Below are positions 36,634-44,700 of a stretch of DNA of 64,000 bases, in pieces. The stretch lies in the NCBI GenBank assembly GCA_034189225.1, contig JAXHVL010000099.1, positions 1 through 64,000 on the forward strand. The letters run 5' to 3'. This DNA comes from JAXHTY01 sp034189225 (GTDB lineage: Bacteria > Desulfobacterota > Desulfobacteria > Desulfobacterales > Desulfosudaceae). Position 1 is the stretch's first letter. Every line of letters starts with the position of its first letter. The notes beneath the pieces were generated by a model. That model did not search any database, was not told the origin of the DNA, and was given only the letters and a program-made list of their open reading frames with translations. The position numbers and the translations under genes are program-made.

Positions 36634-37571
36634 ATGCATCTCTCGTCATGTCAAAACGCCCGCCTCGTGGCCGAGCAGGAAAGCCCGGTTCTGCTGATCG
36701 GAGAAACCGGATCGGGCAAGGAGGTGGTGGCCAATTTCATCCACCAGCACTCTTTTCGAAAAGACGGCCCTTTAATCAAGGTCAATTGCGGGGCATCCCG
36801 GATACCCTGGTGGACAGTGAACTGTTCGGCCATGAAAAAGGCGCCTTTACCGGCGCGGCCAGCCAGAAAAAAGGCCGCTTTGAACGGGCCAACAACGGCA
36901 TCATTTTCTTAGATGAGATCGGGGAACTGCCCCCACAGGTCCAGGTTCGCCTGCTGCGGGTGCTTCAAAATAAAATTGTGGAGCGGGTTGGCGGAACAGA
37001 CGGCATACCGATTGATATCCGCATCATCGCCGCCACCCACCGCAATCTCGAAGATATGGTGGCCGCAGGCAAGTTCCGGGAAGACCTGTGGTTTCGCTTA
37101 AATGTGTTTCCCTTGCGGATTCCCCCTTTGCGCGCGAGGCGAGCGGACATACCCGCCCTGGTGGATCATTTTATTGAATTAAAATCCCGGGAATTAAATA
37201 TGTACGACAAGCCCTCTCTGTCGCCGGGCGCCATCAGGCGCTTGACCGAATACGATTGGCCGGGAAATGTGCGCGAACTGGAAAATGTCATAGAAAGGGA
37301 GTTGATCCTAAGTAAGGGACAGCCGCTGACGTTTCAAAGCGTCATCCAGCAGCCTGCCGGAACAACCATCCCGGACGATGGCCCGGCGGAAGATGATTTC
37401 CCGGATTTAGATGAAGTTAACATCCGGCACATCAAAAAGGCACTGGCCCTTTCCCAGGGTAAAGTAGAGGGTCTGGGCGGCGCCGCCGAACTGCTGAAGA
37501 TAAAACCCAACACCCTTCGCAGCAGAATGAAAAAACTGGGAATTGCTTATGGATGGAAAAAATACCCATAA
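36634..37571 (+). pseudogene. Sigma-54 interaction (AAA+) regulator, N-truncated and frameshifted
   Basis: The homology starts within the AAA+ domain at LVAEQESPVLLIGETGSGKEVVANFIH (Walker A). It runs to VNCGA, then shifts frame by one missing base near 36791-36795. It continues as IPDTLVDSELFGHEKGAFTGA (GAFTGA loop present), FLDEIGELPPQVQ (Walker B), IRIIAATHRNL, the R-finger region and WPGNVRELENVIERE. A Fis-type HTH follows (GGAAELLKIKPNTLRSRMKKLGI). The sensor or receiver domain is absent. The broken gene lies in a zone rich in repeats upstream of the PEP-CTERM genes. Confidence 0.82.
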
Positions 37572-37660
37572 GATAAATGGAATTCCAAGGATACCTGTTT
37601 ATTCATAATCACATTGCGTGGCAGAAATAAATATACTGGCCCCGGAAGAAAACGGATACT

Positions 37661-37920
37661 GGTCACAGGTCCCTGATTATGGTTACTGGGCGGATTGATT
37701 GTTTCAAAATTTGGTCCCGGCGGCACAATAGGCCTGCCTCAAAAATCCCGCTTTTCCTGGAGTTTTTGCTGTTCCGACGGCTTTTTTGCTTTTTTCTTCC
37801 GATCTTGGAAGGACCCACCGCGCACACCCCAAACCGCCCGGCAACATGTGGTGGCCACAAAATTATTGACACACAACCCCGGCCTTGCTATAGGTGGTGG
37901 GCATGAAAGCAAAGTCTTAT
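37661..37920 (+). repeat. IS91-family terminus (copy C)
   Basis: Contains the last codons of the IS91 transposase (PDYGYWAD, stop at 37695-37697). The noncoding terminus also found at 23404-23622 and 26492-26711 follows, including GGCCACAAAATTATTGACAC and AAAGTCTTAT at the end. It is more diverged than the other two copies. The CAAX protease gene starts only a few bp after the terminus, so the element supplies its upstream region. The stretch 37572-37660 shows nothing else. Confidence 0.75.
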
Positions 37921-37924
37921 CCTT

Positions 37925-38632
37925 ATGCCAAGTAGACAGAAATGTATTGAGCTATCGCTGCATGATAAAACCCAGACCCTTTCAAGAGCCCTGTGGCTGC
38001 CCTATGTCTGCCCGTTTATCGTATTCATCGTACTGACCATTCCGGCGAGCTACTTCCCTGAAGAAACGCATCTGCTTTATATTTTAAAAACCCTCGCAGT
38101 CGGCGGCCTGCTCTGGTACTGGCGGGGCAGCTACGCCATGGACATCGCCCCCCGGCTGTCTACTGCCGGGTATCTGACCGCCGTGGGCGCAGGCCTCCTT
38201 GTTCTGCCGGCCTGGATCCTGCCGGAGGCTTTCTTTCCCCAGCTCGGAGCTGAAGCCGGTTTCAATCCCTATTCCTTCGGCTTCCCTGCTGCTGCTGTAC
38301 CGGCCCTGATTGGCGTTCGCCTTGCCGGAGCAGTGCTGGTCGTACCGGTCATGGAAGAGGTTTTCTGGCGCTCCTTTGTGTTGCGCTACTTGGTCCACCC
38401 GAACTTTTCAAAGGTGCCTCTGGGCACATTCACTTGGTTTTCCTTTATCGCCGTGGTTGTCCTCTTCGGCGTGGAGCATCACCGCTGGCTCCAGGGAATG
38501 TTTGCCGGAATTGTTTACACCCTGCTCGTGGTGCAACAGAAAAGTCTGAGAGGATGCATTATTGCGCATGCTACGACTAATCTCGGGCTTGGTGTTTATG
38601 TGGTTGCAACGCAGAATTGGCTCTTTTGGTAG
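37925..38632 (+). CDS. Exosortase-associated CAAX (CPBP) intramembrane protease
   Basis: A 235-residue polytopic membrane protein resembling the CAAX-prenyl-protease-related proteins that accompany exosortase/PEP-CTERM systems. The three active-site motifs are intact: EEVFWR (about 143-148), FGVEH (about 183-187) and HATTN near residue 217. The LPYVCPF start region and the terminal WLFW are also typical. The ATG follows directly after an IS91 terminus. A PEP-CTERM protein is encoded 375 bp downstream. It may process the sorting tail or cleave another membrane substrate. No exosortase (EpsH/XrtA) is in the window. Confidence 0.78.
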   Translation: MPSRQKCIELSLHDKTQTLSRALWLPYVCPFIVFIVLTIPASYFPEETHLLYILKTLAVGGLLWYWRGSYAMDIAPRLSTAGYLTAVGAGLLVLPAWILPEAFFPQLGAEAGFNPYSFGFPAAAVPALIGVRLAGAVLVVPVMEEVFWRSFVLRYLVHPNFSKVPLGTFTWFSFIAVVVLFGVEHHRWLQGMFAGIVYTLLVVQQKSLRGCIIAHATTNLGLGVYVVATQNWLFW

Positions 38633-38936
38633 CTAACTCAGTCCCTTTCTTCAGCACACCCACTATCTTGTAAAAATTTCCGACGCTGTCTCAATTCGAA
38701 TTAACCACCTTGTACTCTTTCAAATTTAAAGGATAATGGCATAAAGCAATTTCTTCATAGCCTTAAAACAAATTTCAAATTTCGTTAGAGGCTATTGCCA
38801 TCACGCGCACACATGCGGTCTGTGTTTAGAAGCTACGCTATTCCAAGAAAATGACTGGATGTCGAAATTATTTACACAAGATCAAAGCTATGCCAACAAA
38901 ATCAAACAAACGCTATAATATCAAGTTATTATAAAA

Positions 38937-38953
38937 TTGGCACCAATCTTGCT
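38937..38953 (+). promoter_or_regulatory. Sigma-54 promoter of the PEP-CTERM gene
   Basis: TTGGCACCAATCTTGCT matches the RpoN consensus TGGCAC-N5-TTGC, with GG (38939-38940) and GC (38951-38952) 10 nt apart as required. It lies 55 bp before the PEP-CTERM start. The 375-bp gap otherwise holds AT-rich sequence, probably with upstream activator sites. Confidence 0.82.
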
Positions 38954-39007
38954 CAAATAACCTGCAAACAATCACTCTTTAACTTTTATAAAAACAGGAG
39001 GCAAAAA

Positions 39008-39637
39008 ATGAAAAAGTTTTTAATGATGCTATGTGTGGGTATTTTAGTTTTTGGACTTGTTGCCACTGCGAACGCTGCGTCTTATGACTACAGTGATATG
39101 ATTGACTATTGGAACCTTAGTGGTAGTTCATATGGCGAAAATGCGACCGATGCTCATCCTTATGATTCGGTTTTTATGTCAGAAAATAATTCCTTGAGTT
39201 ATACTCATGATGTAAATGATGATGTTGATTTAGCTGCTGGAGATACAATAACTTCAGCGAATTTGGAATTGGATTTCACAAACGACCTGCTGGATACAAC
39301 TTTTACAGGTTGGTGGAACTCCTGCCTGCCAGATACCACTGAACATATCTATTATGCTTTTGATGGCAGTTCATGGACTTATTTGGATGAAGTTGATAAT
39401 GGCCAGTATAACGTTGGTGTGGATATTGCTCTACTTAATACTGATGGCCAGTTATTGGTTGACCTCGCAGTCAGCAATTGGGATAATGGCTGCACTACCG
39501 CTTGGCTTGATCACTCAAAACTATACGGTACAGCGGAAACCGCTCCCGTCCCAGAGCCCTCAACCATCATGTTGATGGGCGTTGGGCTTCTTGGCTTGGT
39601 GGGCTATAGCCGTAAGCGTTTTGTTAAAAGAGGGTAA
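39008..39637 (+). CDS. Secreted PEP-CTERM-sorted protein
   Basis: A 209-residue extracellular protein. An N-terminal signal peptide (MKKFLMMLCVGILVFGLVATANA) precedes an acidic, aromatic-rich beta-type domain of unknown family. It ends with a PEP-CTERM sorting signal: VPEPSTIML, a hydrophobic stretch (GVGLLGLVGYS) and basic tail RKRFVKRG. Such tails are cut by exosortase during export to the outer surface or the EPS matrix. AGGAGG precedes the ATG, a sigma-54 promoter lies upstream and a terminator follows. The CAAX protease gene and PrsR remnants nearby fit the known PrsK/PrsR/RpoN control of PEP-CTERM genes. Confidence 0.88.
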   Translation: MKKFLMMLCVGILVFGLVATANAASYDYSDMIDYWNLSGSSYGENATDAHPYDSVFMSENNSLSYTHDVNDDVDLAAGDTITSANLELDFTNDLLDTTFTGWWNSCLPDTTEHIYYAFDGSSWTYLDEVDNGQYNVGVDIALLNTDGQLLVDLAVSNWDNGCTTAWLDHSKLYGTAETAPVPEPSTIMLMGVGLLGLVGYSRKRFVKRG

Positions 39638-39672
39638 ATGTGCCCGCTTTTAGTTAAACTTACCTAAAAAAA

Positions 39673-39706
39673 TTCCCTCGGTAGTGACAACTGAGGGGAT
39701 TTTTTT
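39673..39706 (+). terminator. Rho-independent terminator after the PEP-CTERM gene
   Basis: CCCTCGGT (39675-39682) pairs with ACTGAGGG (39690-39697, one G-T wobble) across a 7-nt loop, followed by T-rich GATTTTTTT. Confidence 0.8.
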
Positions 39707-39795
39707 ATGCCTGAAAGCCTCTTATCTTTTAAAACTAAAAAAAGTCCCGCTATTCAAATGTAGGGGCTTCAAGTTTTAATATCATGCTTTTTTAA

Positions 39796-40433
39796 TTAGA
39801 TCATGCCAGGTGGGACGACTCGTTTCCAAAAGTTTGGTGGCCTCGCTGATATTTTGCCGGTCAGCATCAGGGCATTTCTAGCGCAATGTTGTTCAGCCTG
39901 GTCCCGGGCCTGCTGGAGGATCAAAAACTTATCTTCTGCTTGGTCCGGAAGGCAGTGGCCCAATCCGAGGTCCTCGGCTGTAATCTTATTGCTTGTGCAG
40001 ACTGAAAGCGCCCGGCGGATGCAGTTTTGAAGTCCGCGGACGTTGCCGGGCCAGTCGCTGGCGAACAGGGCGGCCATGGTGGACTGGGTAAAGGAGATGC
40101 GGCCGGTTTTCAGGGCTTCGGTTTCGATGCGGAGGAAATGCTGGGCCAGGAGCATGATGTCTTCCGGCCGCTCGCGAAGCGGGGGGAGATGGATGGGGAG
40201 CACGTTTAAGCGGAAAAATAGGTCCTCGCGGAAATTTCCGCTTTGAACCGCCTGCTTCAGGCCCACGTTGGTGGCGGCAATAACCCTTGTGTTCAGTGTA
40301 AGGGTATTTTTTCCGCCAACGCTCTTGATGGTTCCCTCCTGAAGAAACCTGAGAATCTTGACCTGCACGGAAAGCGGAAGGTCGCCGATCTCATCGAGAA
40401 AGACAGTGCCGCCGTCGAGAGTCATTACGGCAG
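39796..40433 (-). pseudogene. PrsR-type sigma-54 response regulator, C-terminal part
   Basis: Encodes the rest of a sigma-54 activator: MTLDGGTVFLDEIGDLPLSVQVK (Walker B), TRVIAATN, FREDLFFRLNVLPIHLPPLRERPEDI, DWPGNVRGLQNC and a short C-terminal region (ARDQAEQHCARNALMLTGKISARP). The C-terminus looks truncated or frameshifted compared with a full Fis HTH. The N-terminal half of the same protein type is encoded 440 bp away on the same strand (40870-41454). About 40 residues (the GAFTGA segment) are missing between the two pieces. Together they are the remains of one prsR gene. Confidence 0.75.
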
Positions 40434-40701
40434 CTCATTGTAAAATATTTCGACACCTCTTTCGCAACTTCTCCCGGACTTCCCAAAACCCTAGCATAAA
40501 AAGAATCTGAAAAAAATACTTCCTTCGGAACCTAAAATCTCAATCCATGATTTTGTGGAAAAGTCCGCAAATGTATTTTTTGACTACTTTCACTTCGGAA
40601 GACTTGACTGGCAAGGGATTAATAATGTCAAGCTTTTTTGCAATATTTGAAAAAATAATTTCAGCATAAATAAAAACCATGATTTCAAGGCTTTAATAAC
40701 A
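40434..40701. other. Foreign segment between the two PrsR halves
   Basis: An AT-rich stretch with no homology to PrsR. It looks like the upstream regulatory region of the truncated secreted-protein gene at 40767. The edges of the whole insert carry TACGGCAGCT (40428-40437) and TACGGGAGCT (40871-40880), nearly the same 10-mer. Confidence 0.4.
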
Positions 40702-40717
40702 GGGCACACTTGTTGCA
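40702..40717 (+). promoter_or_regulatory. Sigma-54 promoter of the truncated secreted-protein gene
   Basis: GGGCACACTTGTTGCA matches TGGCAC-N5-TTGC apart from the first base. GG (40703-40704) and GC (40715-40716) are 10 nt apart. It lies 50 bp before the ATG at 40767, the same arrangement as at 38937. Confidence 0.72.
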
Positions 40718-40766
40718 TTATCTTTTAATAAGGAAGTTAATCCTTTTAAATATAAGGGGACCCAAA

Positions 40767-40931
40767 ATGAAAAAACTTTCTATTTGCTTGTGTGCATTGT
40801 TTTTACTTTTTGGTTTGTTTACCAATGCAAGCGCATGCCGTTTCCCATTCGCTCACCAGGGGCTGATCGCTACGGGAGCTGGTGGATGGCGTGGGCGGCC
40901 ATTTCCTTGCCCGTGCCGGACTCGCCGGTAA
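40767..40931 (+). pseudogene. 5' end of a secreted-protein gene (signal peptide only)
   Basis: From ATG 40767 the frame encodes a signal peptide (MKKLSICLCALFLLFGLF, TNASA) very like that of the PEP-CTERM protein at 39008. After about 30 residues it runs into the antisense of the prsR N-terminal half and stops at 40931. AAATATAAGGGG precedes the ATG. It is the remnant of a second, sigma-54-controlled secreted protein whose body has been lost by rearrangement. Confidence 0.65.
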
Positions 40932-41454
40932 TCAGCACCGGGTAGACGGTATTGCTGACTTTCCGGGTCAGGAAAAAAACGTTTTTCATGGCCGGGGAGA
41001 CGCCCAGCAGCCCGCAGAGACTGCCCCCCCCCTGATCACTTTGCTCGGTAAGCCGGCGGTTGGCTTCTTCCAGGGCGTAGAGCCTGTAGGTGCGCTCCAG
41101 AATAATCTTCAAGATACCGGGATCAATGGGCTTGGCGCAGAAGTCCACCGCGCCGAGGCCCACTGCTTTGACGGCGTTTTCCTGCTCCGCATTGCCGGTA
41201 ATGACAATGACGCTGGTGTGCTGCGAAAGGCTGCCCATCTCCTCCAGGAGTTTAAAACCTTCGTCGGGGGTGTCTGCCGCGGGCGGGAGGCCGAGGTCCA
41301 GGGTGACTAACGGGAAGGCGCCGGTAACCAGGAGCTGGCGGGCTTTTTTACCGTCAGCCGCCATGGAGATCTCATAGTCTTCGCCAAGGGCCCATTTGAG
41401 CTGCTTGGCCACCGAGGTTTCATCTTCTATGATGAGGAGTTTTGGTTTGGGCAC
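40870..41454 (-). pseudogene. PrsR-type sigma-54 response regulator, N-terminal part
   Basis: Encodes a receiver domain (LLIIEDETSVAKQLKWAL; LVTLDLGLPP with the acceptor Asp; VIVITGNAEQENAV; DFCAKPID) and the first 50 residues of the AAA+ domain, ending in Walker A ITGESGTGKEMAAHAIHQLP and a stop. The layout matches PEP-CTERM-box response regulators (PrsR). It is cut inside the AAA+ domain by the foreign segment at 40434-40870. Alone it could at most be a receiver-only protein. It controls PEP-CTERM gene promoters in better-known bacteria. Confidence 0.78.
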
Positions 41455-41530
41455 GGCGATTTAAGGTGCAAGGTTTAAGGTTAAAGGGTAAAGGGTAAAG
41501 GTCAAGGCGCAGCCTTTAGCGGTCATGGGG

Positions 41531-42124
41531 TCATGAGGCTGAAACCTTTTCCAAATCGGATACGTTATCGGATGCGGAGACATTCCCGGACCGGATCTGC
41601 GGTGTAGATGAGGACCGGGTCCGGACAATTTCAAGCTCTTTGGCGCATTCCTTGATGGTGCGTTTTTTGATGCGGTGCCTGGAATTTAGGTAGCCGGTCA
41701 AAAGCGCACGGTCGGCAATGATATTGATCAGCCGGGGATTTCCCTTGGAGAAGCGGTAAATCTCACGGAGTGCGCTTTTTTTGAAAAGTTTCTTTTTCGC
41801 GTCGGCCACCGTCAGGCGGTAGTTGATATAATCCGCTGTCTCCCTGGCTGTGAGGTTGGGAATGTTATAGTTGACCGTGATCCGCTGCCGGATGGCTTTG
41901 TTTTCCGGGCGAAGCAGGAGGTCGTTGAGTTCCAGCTGGCCGACGAAAAACACGTTGATCAGCTTGTTTCCCTTTTTTTCGAAATTGGAGAGCAGGCGGA
42001 GTTCGGTGAGGAATTGGGAGTCCAGGAGATGAGCCTCGTCGATGATGAGCAGGACCCGGCGGTTTTGGTAATAGGCCTTCATCAGAAAGGCGCTGAAGGC
42101 CACCAGGAACTCGCCCTTGGTTTT
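41531..42124 (-). pseudogene. ExeA-like (exosortase-locus) AAA ATPase, N-truncated
   Basis: Carries the C-terminal two thirds of an ExeA/GspA-type ATPase of the kind found in exosortase/EPS loci: KGEFLVAFSAFL, VLLIIDEAHLLDSQFLTELRLLSNFE (Walker B), INVFFVGQLELNDLL, RQRITVNYNIPNLTARETADYINYRL, FSKGNPRLINIIADRALLTGY. The Walker A region and N-terminus are missing. Homology ends near 42124, and about 40 bp later the 729-bp PHP-glycosyltransferase copy begins. The ATG at 42103 is internal to the original protein. The truncated protein should not bind ATP. Confidence 0.78.
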
Positions 42125-42164
42125 GCAGAATGATCATGGAAAAAGTTGTTGGTATTGTATCGTT

Positions 42165-42893
42165 AATACATGGTCTGGTTTTACGGCCAGATGGAGAAGA
42201 TATATGTGCCGTCCGCCATGACGGGGCGGGAGCTGGTGGAAAAGGGGCTGCCCGAGGACCGGATTGTCGTGCACCAGTGGGGTGTGGACACCGCCGGTTT
42301 TACCCCGGACAAGCGTAACGGCTTTTTTGTCAACCGCTATCAGCTGCCCGATAGCATGATGAAGCTGGTCTATGTGGGACGGGTCTCCAGAGAAAAGAAC
42401 CTTCAGGTGTTCGAGAAGATGATGCGCAGGATATGCCGGCACCGGGACGATGTCTGCCTGGTGATCGTGGGGGAAGGGCCGTATCTGGCGGGGATGCAGG
42501 AGTCGCTGGCGGACCTTCCTGTTGTGTTCACGGGTTATCTCACCGGCGACGACCTGACCCAGGCCTATGCTTCCAGCGATATTTTCCTGTTCCCCTCCAC
42601 CGTGGATACCATGGGCAACGTGGTGGTGGAGGCCCAGGCATCCGGGGTACCGGTGGTCGTCACCGACAAGGGCGGGCCCAGTGAAAACATGATTGACCGG
42701 AAAACCGGTTTCGTGCTACCGGCCGATGACACGCTGGCCGACCGCTTTGCCGATGCGGTGCTTCATTTCTGCGACCACCCCGATAAGCTGGCGGCCATGC
42801 GAAAAAACGCCCGGCAATACAGCCGTCAGCGCTCCTTTGAGAAGAGTTTTTTAAGCTTCTGGAATCATTACGGGGTGTCCAGTCATTGATGAC
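42165..42893 (+). repeat. 729-bp duplication, second copy (GT domain fragment of the PHP-glycosyltransferase)
   Basis: A copy of 35275-36003 that appears identical. It encodes 239 residues (42170-42889), the C-terminal half of a GT-B fold, lacking the acceptor-binding N-terminal half. It is fused to the truncated end of the ExeA-like ATPase gene, with opposite coding direction. Absence of any divergence points to a very recent event or an assembly artefact. It is probably not functional. Confidence 0.88.
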
Positions 42894-43038
42894 TTCGTAA
42901 AAAGCTTCCAACCCCACTGTGGTAATAAACCTCAAATCAAATGAACCACGAAGTTCACGAAGGGTGAGTTCAAGAATCATGTTCCTTCGTGGTTCGTGTT
43001 GCGAATTTAATATTGAGTACCATTTTTCACCTGATAAA

Positions 43039-43134
43039 GATGGTAATTTCAATACGGAGCATTAACGGGTCTGTAGACCCGAATCCCGGTTTCAGCCGTT
43101 TGTTTCAACCCACCTTTAGCCTGTGGTTGTTGAG
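43039..43134. repeat. Dispersed intergenic repeat A, copy 2
   Basis: Matches 22531-22636, including the ACGGGTCTGTAGACCCG palindrome. The preceding 42940-43015 holds an inverted repeat of the GAACCACGAAG / CTTCGTGGTTC type. Together they fill the 340-bp gap between the duplicated fragment and the hsp20 terminator. Confidence 0.7.
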
Positions 43135-43190
43135 GGATCAGTTCACCGCCTGATATCGGGAATGCTGTGATAAAAGGCGAATCTATAATC

Positions 43191-43222
43191 AGCCGGAAGC
43201 GGCGATGCCGCCGCTTCCGGCT
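43191..43222 (-). terminator. Hairpin after the hsp20 operon
   Basis: A perfect 14-bp stem (AGCCGGAAGCGGCG / CGCCGCTTCCGGCT) with a 4-nt loop, 10 bp past the last hsp20 stop. The T-run is weak, so it may also act as an mRNA-stabilising hairpin. Confidence 0.6.
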
Positions 43223-43231
43223 GTTTGTACA

Positions 43232-43633
43232 TCAGGTTTTCACTTCAATCTTCCGGGGCTTGGCCTTCTCCGCCTTGGGAAGGGTCAGGTGAAGGACCCC
43301 GTCGTTCAGCCTGGCTTCGATGCCGTCCCGGTCAATGGTGTCGGCCAGGGTGAACTGGCGGTAGTACCGGCCCACCTCGTACTCGATGAGCACATCTTCT
43401 TCGTCTTTGTTTTCATAAGGGGCGATATCGCCTGTGAGCGTCAGGGTTTCGTTGTTTAGATCAATGTCAAGATCGTCGCTTTTGACGCCCGGCATATCCG
43501 CCATCAGGGTAATGGCTGCATCGGTTTCAAAGATATCCACCGCCGGAGTGAACCAGGGACCCGGCGTGGTCTGTTCCGGTTTGGCCACTTCCTGTTTTTC
43601 CTTTACCTGGATGCCTCTGCTGGTATCGTTCAT
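43232..43633 (-). CDS. Small heat-shock protein, Hsp20 family (second gene)
   Basis: About 133 residues with an alpha-crystallin domain (residues 27-128): PAVDIFETDAAITLMADMPGVKSDDLDI, LTLTGDIAP, then YRQFTLADTIDRDGIEARLNDGVLHLTLPKAEKAKPRKIEV. The start is set at MNDTSRG, since the upstream MEVIK lies over the ribosome-binding site. It is an ATP-independent holdase chaperone. It lies 39 bp after the first hsp20 gene and is probably cotranscribed. Confidence 0.92.
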   Translation of the reverse strand: MNDTSRGIQVKEKQEVAKPEQTTPGPWFTPAVDIFETDAAITLMADMPGVKSDDLDIDLNNETLTLTGDIAPYENKDEEDVLIEYEVGRYYRQFTLADTIDRDGIEARLNDGVLHLTLPKAEKAKPRKIEVKT

Positions 43634-43672
43634 TTTTATCACCTCCATGATGGGGTTCTATAAGCATTTATT

Positions 43673-44131
43673 TTAAAGGATTGTAATCTGTCTGGGCTTG
43701 GCTGCCTCGGCTTTGGGAATGATCAGTGTCAGTATGCCGTCGTTCAGCTTTGCCTCGATCTTGTCGCTGTTGATTGATCCCGGCAGCTTGAAGCTCCTTG
43801 AAAAACGGCCCGCATCCCGTTCCCGGCGATGATACCGGGCCTTTTCATCCGCCTGCTGAAGCATGCGCTCGCCGGCAATGGTAACCGTGTTGTTGGCCGT
43901 CTGGATGTCTATATTGTCGGCAGTCACACCGGGCAGCTCCGCCCGAAGGTAGTAATTGTCCCTGTTCTCCGTCAGGTTCACCGCCGGAAACACCCCCGCT
44001 GCCGGCGCTTTGTACGGCATGCTTCGGAAACTGGTCCAGATATTGTCCAGCCGGTTGCGCAGCTGCTCAAGCTCGCTGAACGCCCCCTCCCAGCCTCTCG
44101 TGGGAAAATCAAAAATATTTCTGGTGATCAT
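43673..44131 (-). CDS. Small heat-shock protein, Hsp20 family (first gene)
   Basis: A 152-residue alpha-crystallin-domain chaperone: PAVNLTENRDNYYLRAELPGVTADNIDI, TVTIAGER, then FSRSFKLPGSINSDKIEAKLNDGILTLIIPKAEAAKPRQI. The N-terminus (IFDFPTRGWEGAFSELEQLRN) is the type usual for bacterial class A Hsp20. GGGAGG precedes the ATG. With its partner it may form mixed oligomers. A 17-codon ORF with a strong ribosome-binding site lies 18 bp upstream. Confidence 0.92.
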   Translation of the reverse strand: MITRNIFDFPTRGWEGAFSELEQLRNRLDNIWTSFRSMPYKAPAAGVFPAVNLTENRDNYYLRAELPGVTADNIDIQTANNTVTIAGERMLQQADEKARYHRRERDAGRFSRSFKLPGSINSDKIEAKLNDGILTLIIPKAEAAKPRQITIL

Positions 44132-44149
44132 GGCAATACCTCCCTTTTA

Positions 44150-44203
44150 TTAAGTGTTATTCGGCTTCATTTGTTTGCGGCGCCATAGAATGATGTTGTT
44201 CAT
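44150..44203 (-). CDS. Possible leader peptide of the hsp20 operon
   Basis: A 17-codon ORF (MNNIILWRRKQMKPNNT) with an excellent AAAGGAGGTGAGG ribosome-binding site 4-5 nt before the ATG. It ends 18 bp before the first hsp20 start. It may couple translation of hsp20 or act in regulation. Upstream, CTTGAAA (complement of 44315-44321) resembles a sigma-32 -35 element, but a matching -10 is unclear. Confidence 0.4.
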   Translation of the reverse strand: MNNIILWRRKQMKPNNT

Positions 44204-44336
44204 TGGCCTCACCTCCTTTGATGATGCGTTTGTTGTTCCGAATTTGTTGCAAAATTGTGTTAATTCATATAGTTATATTTGATTATAATATAAAGATAAT
44301 ATCATTGCGATGAGTTTCAAGGGGGGGTGTGATTTT

Positions 44337-44690
44337 TTAAAGGGCGGCCATGATCGGGCAAAGGTCATGACCGCCCAGCAGGTCCACCATCTCCACCAGC
44401 ACCGATCCCCTTCCCGGAGTGTAAAGGTGTCCCAGCTCGGCGATTCTGTGGGCCATTGCGGGACCTGCTGCCGCTGTGGTCAGAAAAAATATCGTTTCCA
44501 GGGGGACTTCTGCAAGGTCCCGCCAGGGAAGCACCGACCAGATGCCCTGTTTTTTATTGATGACAACAGATCGGGCCGCATACAGATAAAAGTCCCGTAT
44601 TCCGGCTGCTTTGATGCCGCTCGTCACATCTTTTGTGATGTTTCGGTGAATATGGGCGGTCACCAGGGCGACGGTTTTACCGGTTTTCAT
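44337..44690 (-). CDS. PII-like signalling protein
   Basis: A protein of about 117 residues downstream of a DUF1538 remnant, the usual partner of this PII-like type. It begins MKTGKTVALVTAHIHRNITKDVTSGIKAAGI (a beta-alpha start) and ends in a glycine-rich GRGSVLVEMVDLLGG. GAAGGAGATACC precedes the ATG at 44690. The assignment rests on fold-like pattern and context, not on a strong motif: the T-loop signature of classical GlnB is not clear. It would regulate the DUF1538 transporter-like protein, which is truncated here. Confidence 0.5.
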   Translation of the reverse strand: MKTGKTVALVTAHIHRNITKDVTSGIKAAGIRDFYLYAARSVVINKKQGIWSVLPWRDLAEVPLETIFFLTTAAAGPAMAHRIAELGHLYTPGRGSVLVEMVDLLGGHDLCPIMAAL

Positions 44691-44700
44691 GGTATCTCCT

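Noticed and set aside
39796..40433. prsR C-terminal part as an independent sigma-54 activator
   Set aside because: It starts inside the AAA+ domain and lacks Walker A and the GAFTGA loop.
22531..43134. Intergenic repeats as a CRISPR array
   Set aside because: Copies are single, far apart and lack regularly spaced spacers; no cas genes in the window.
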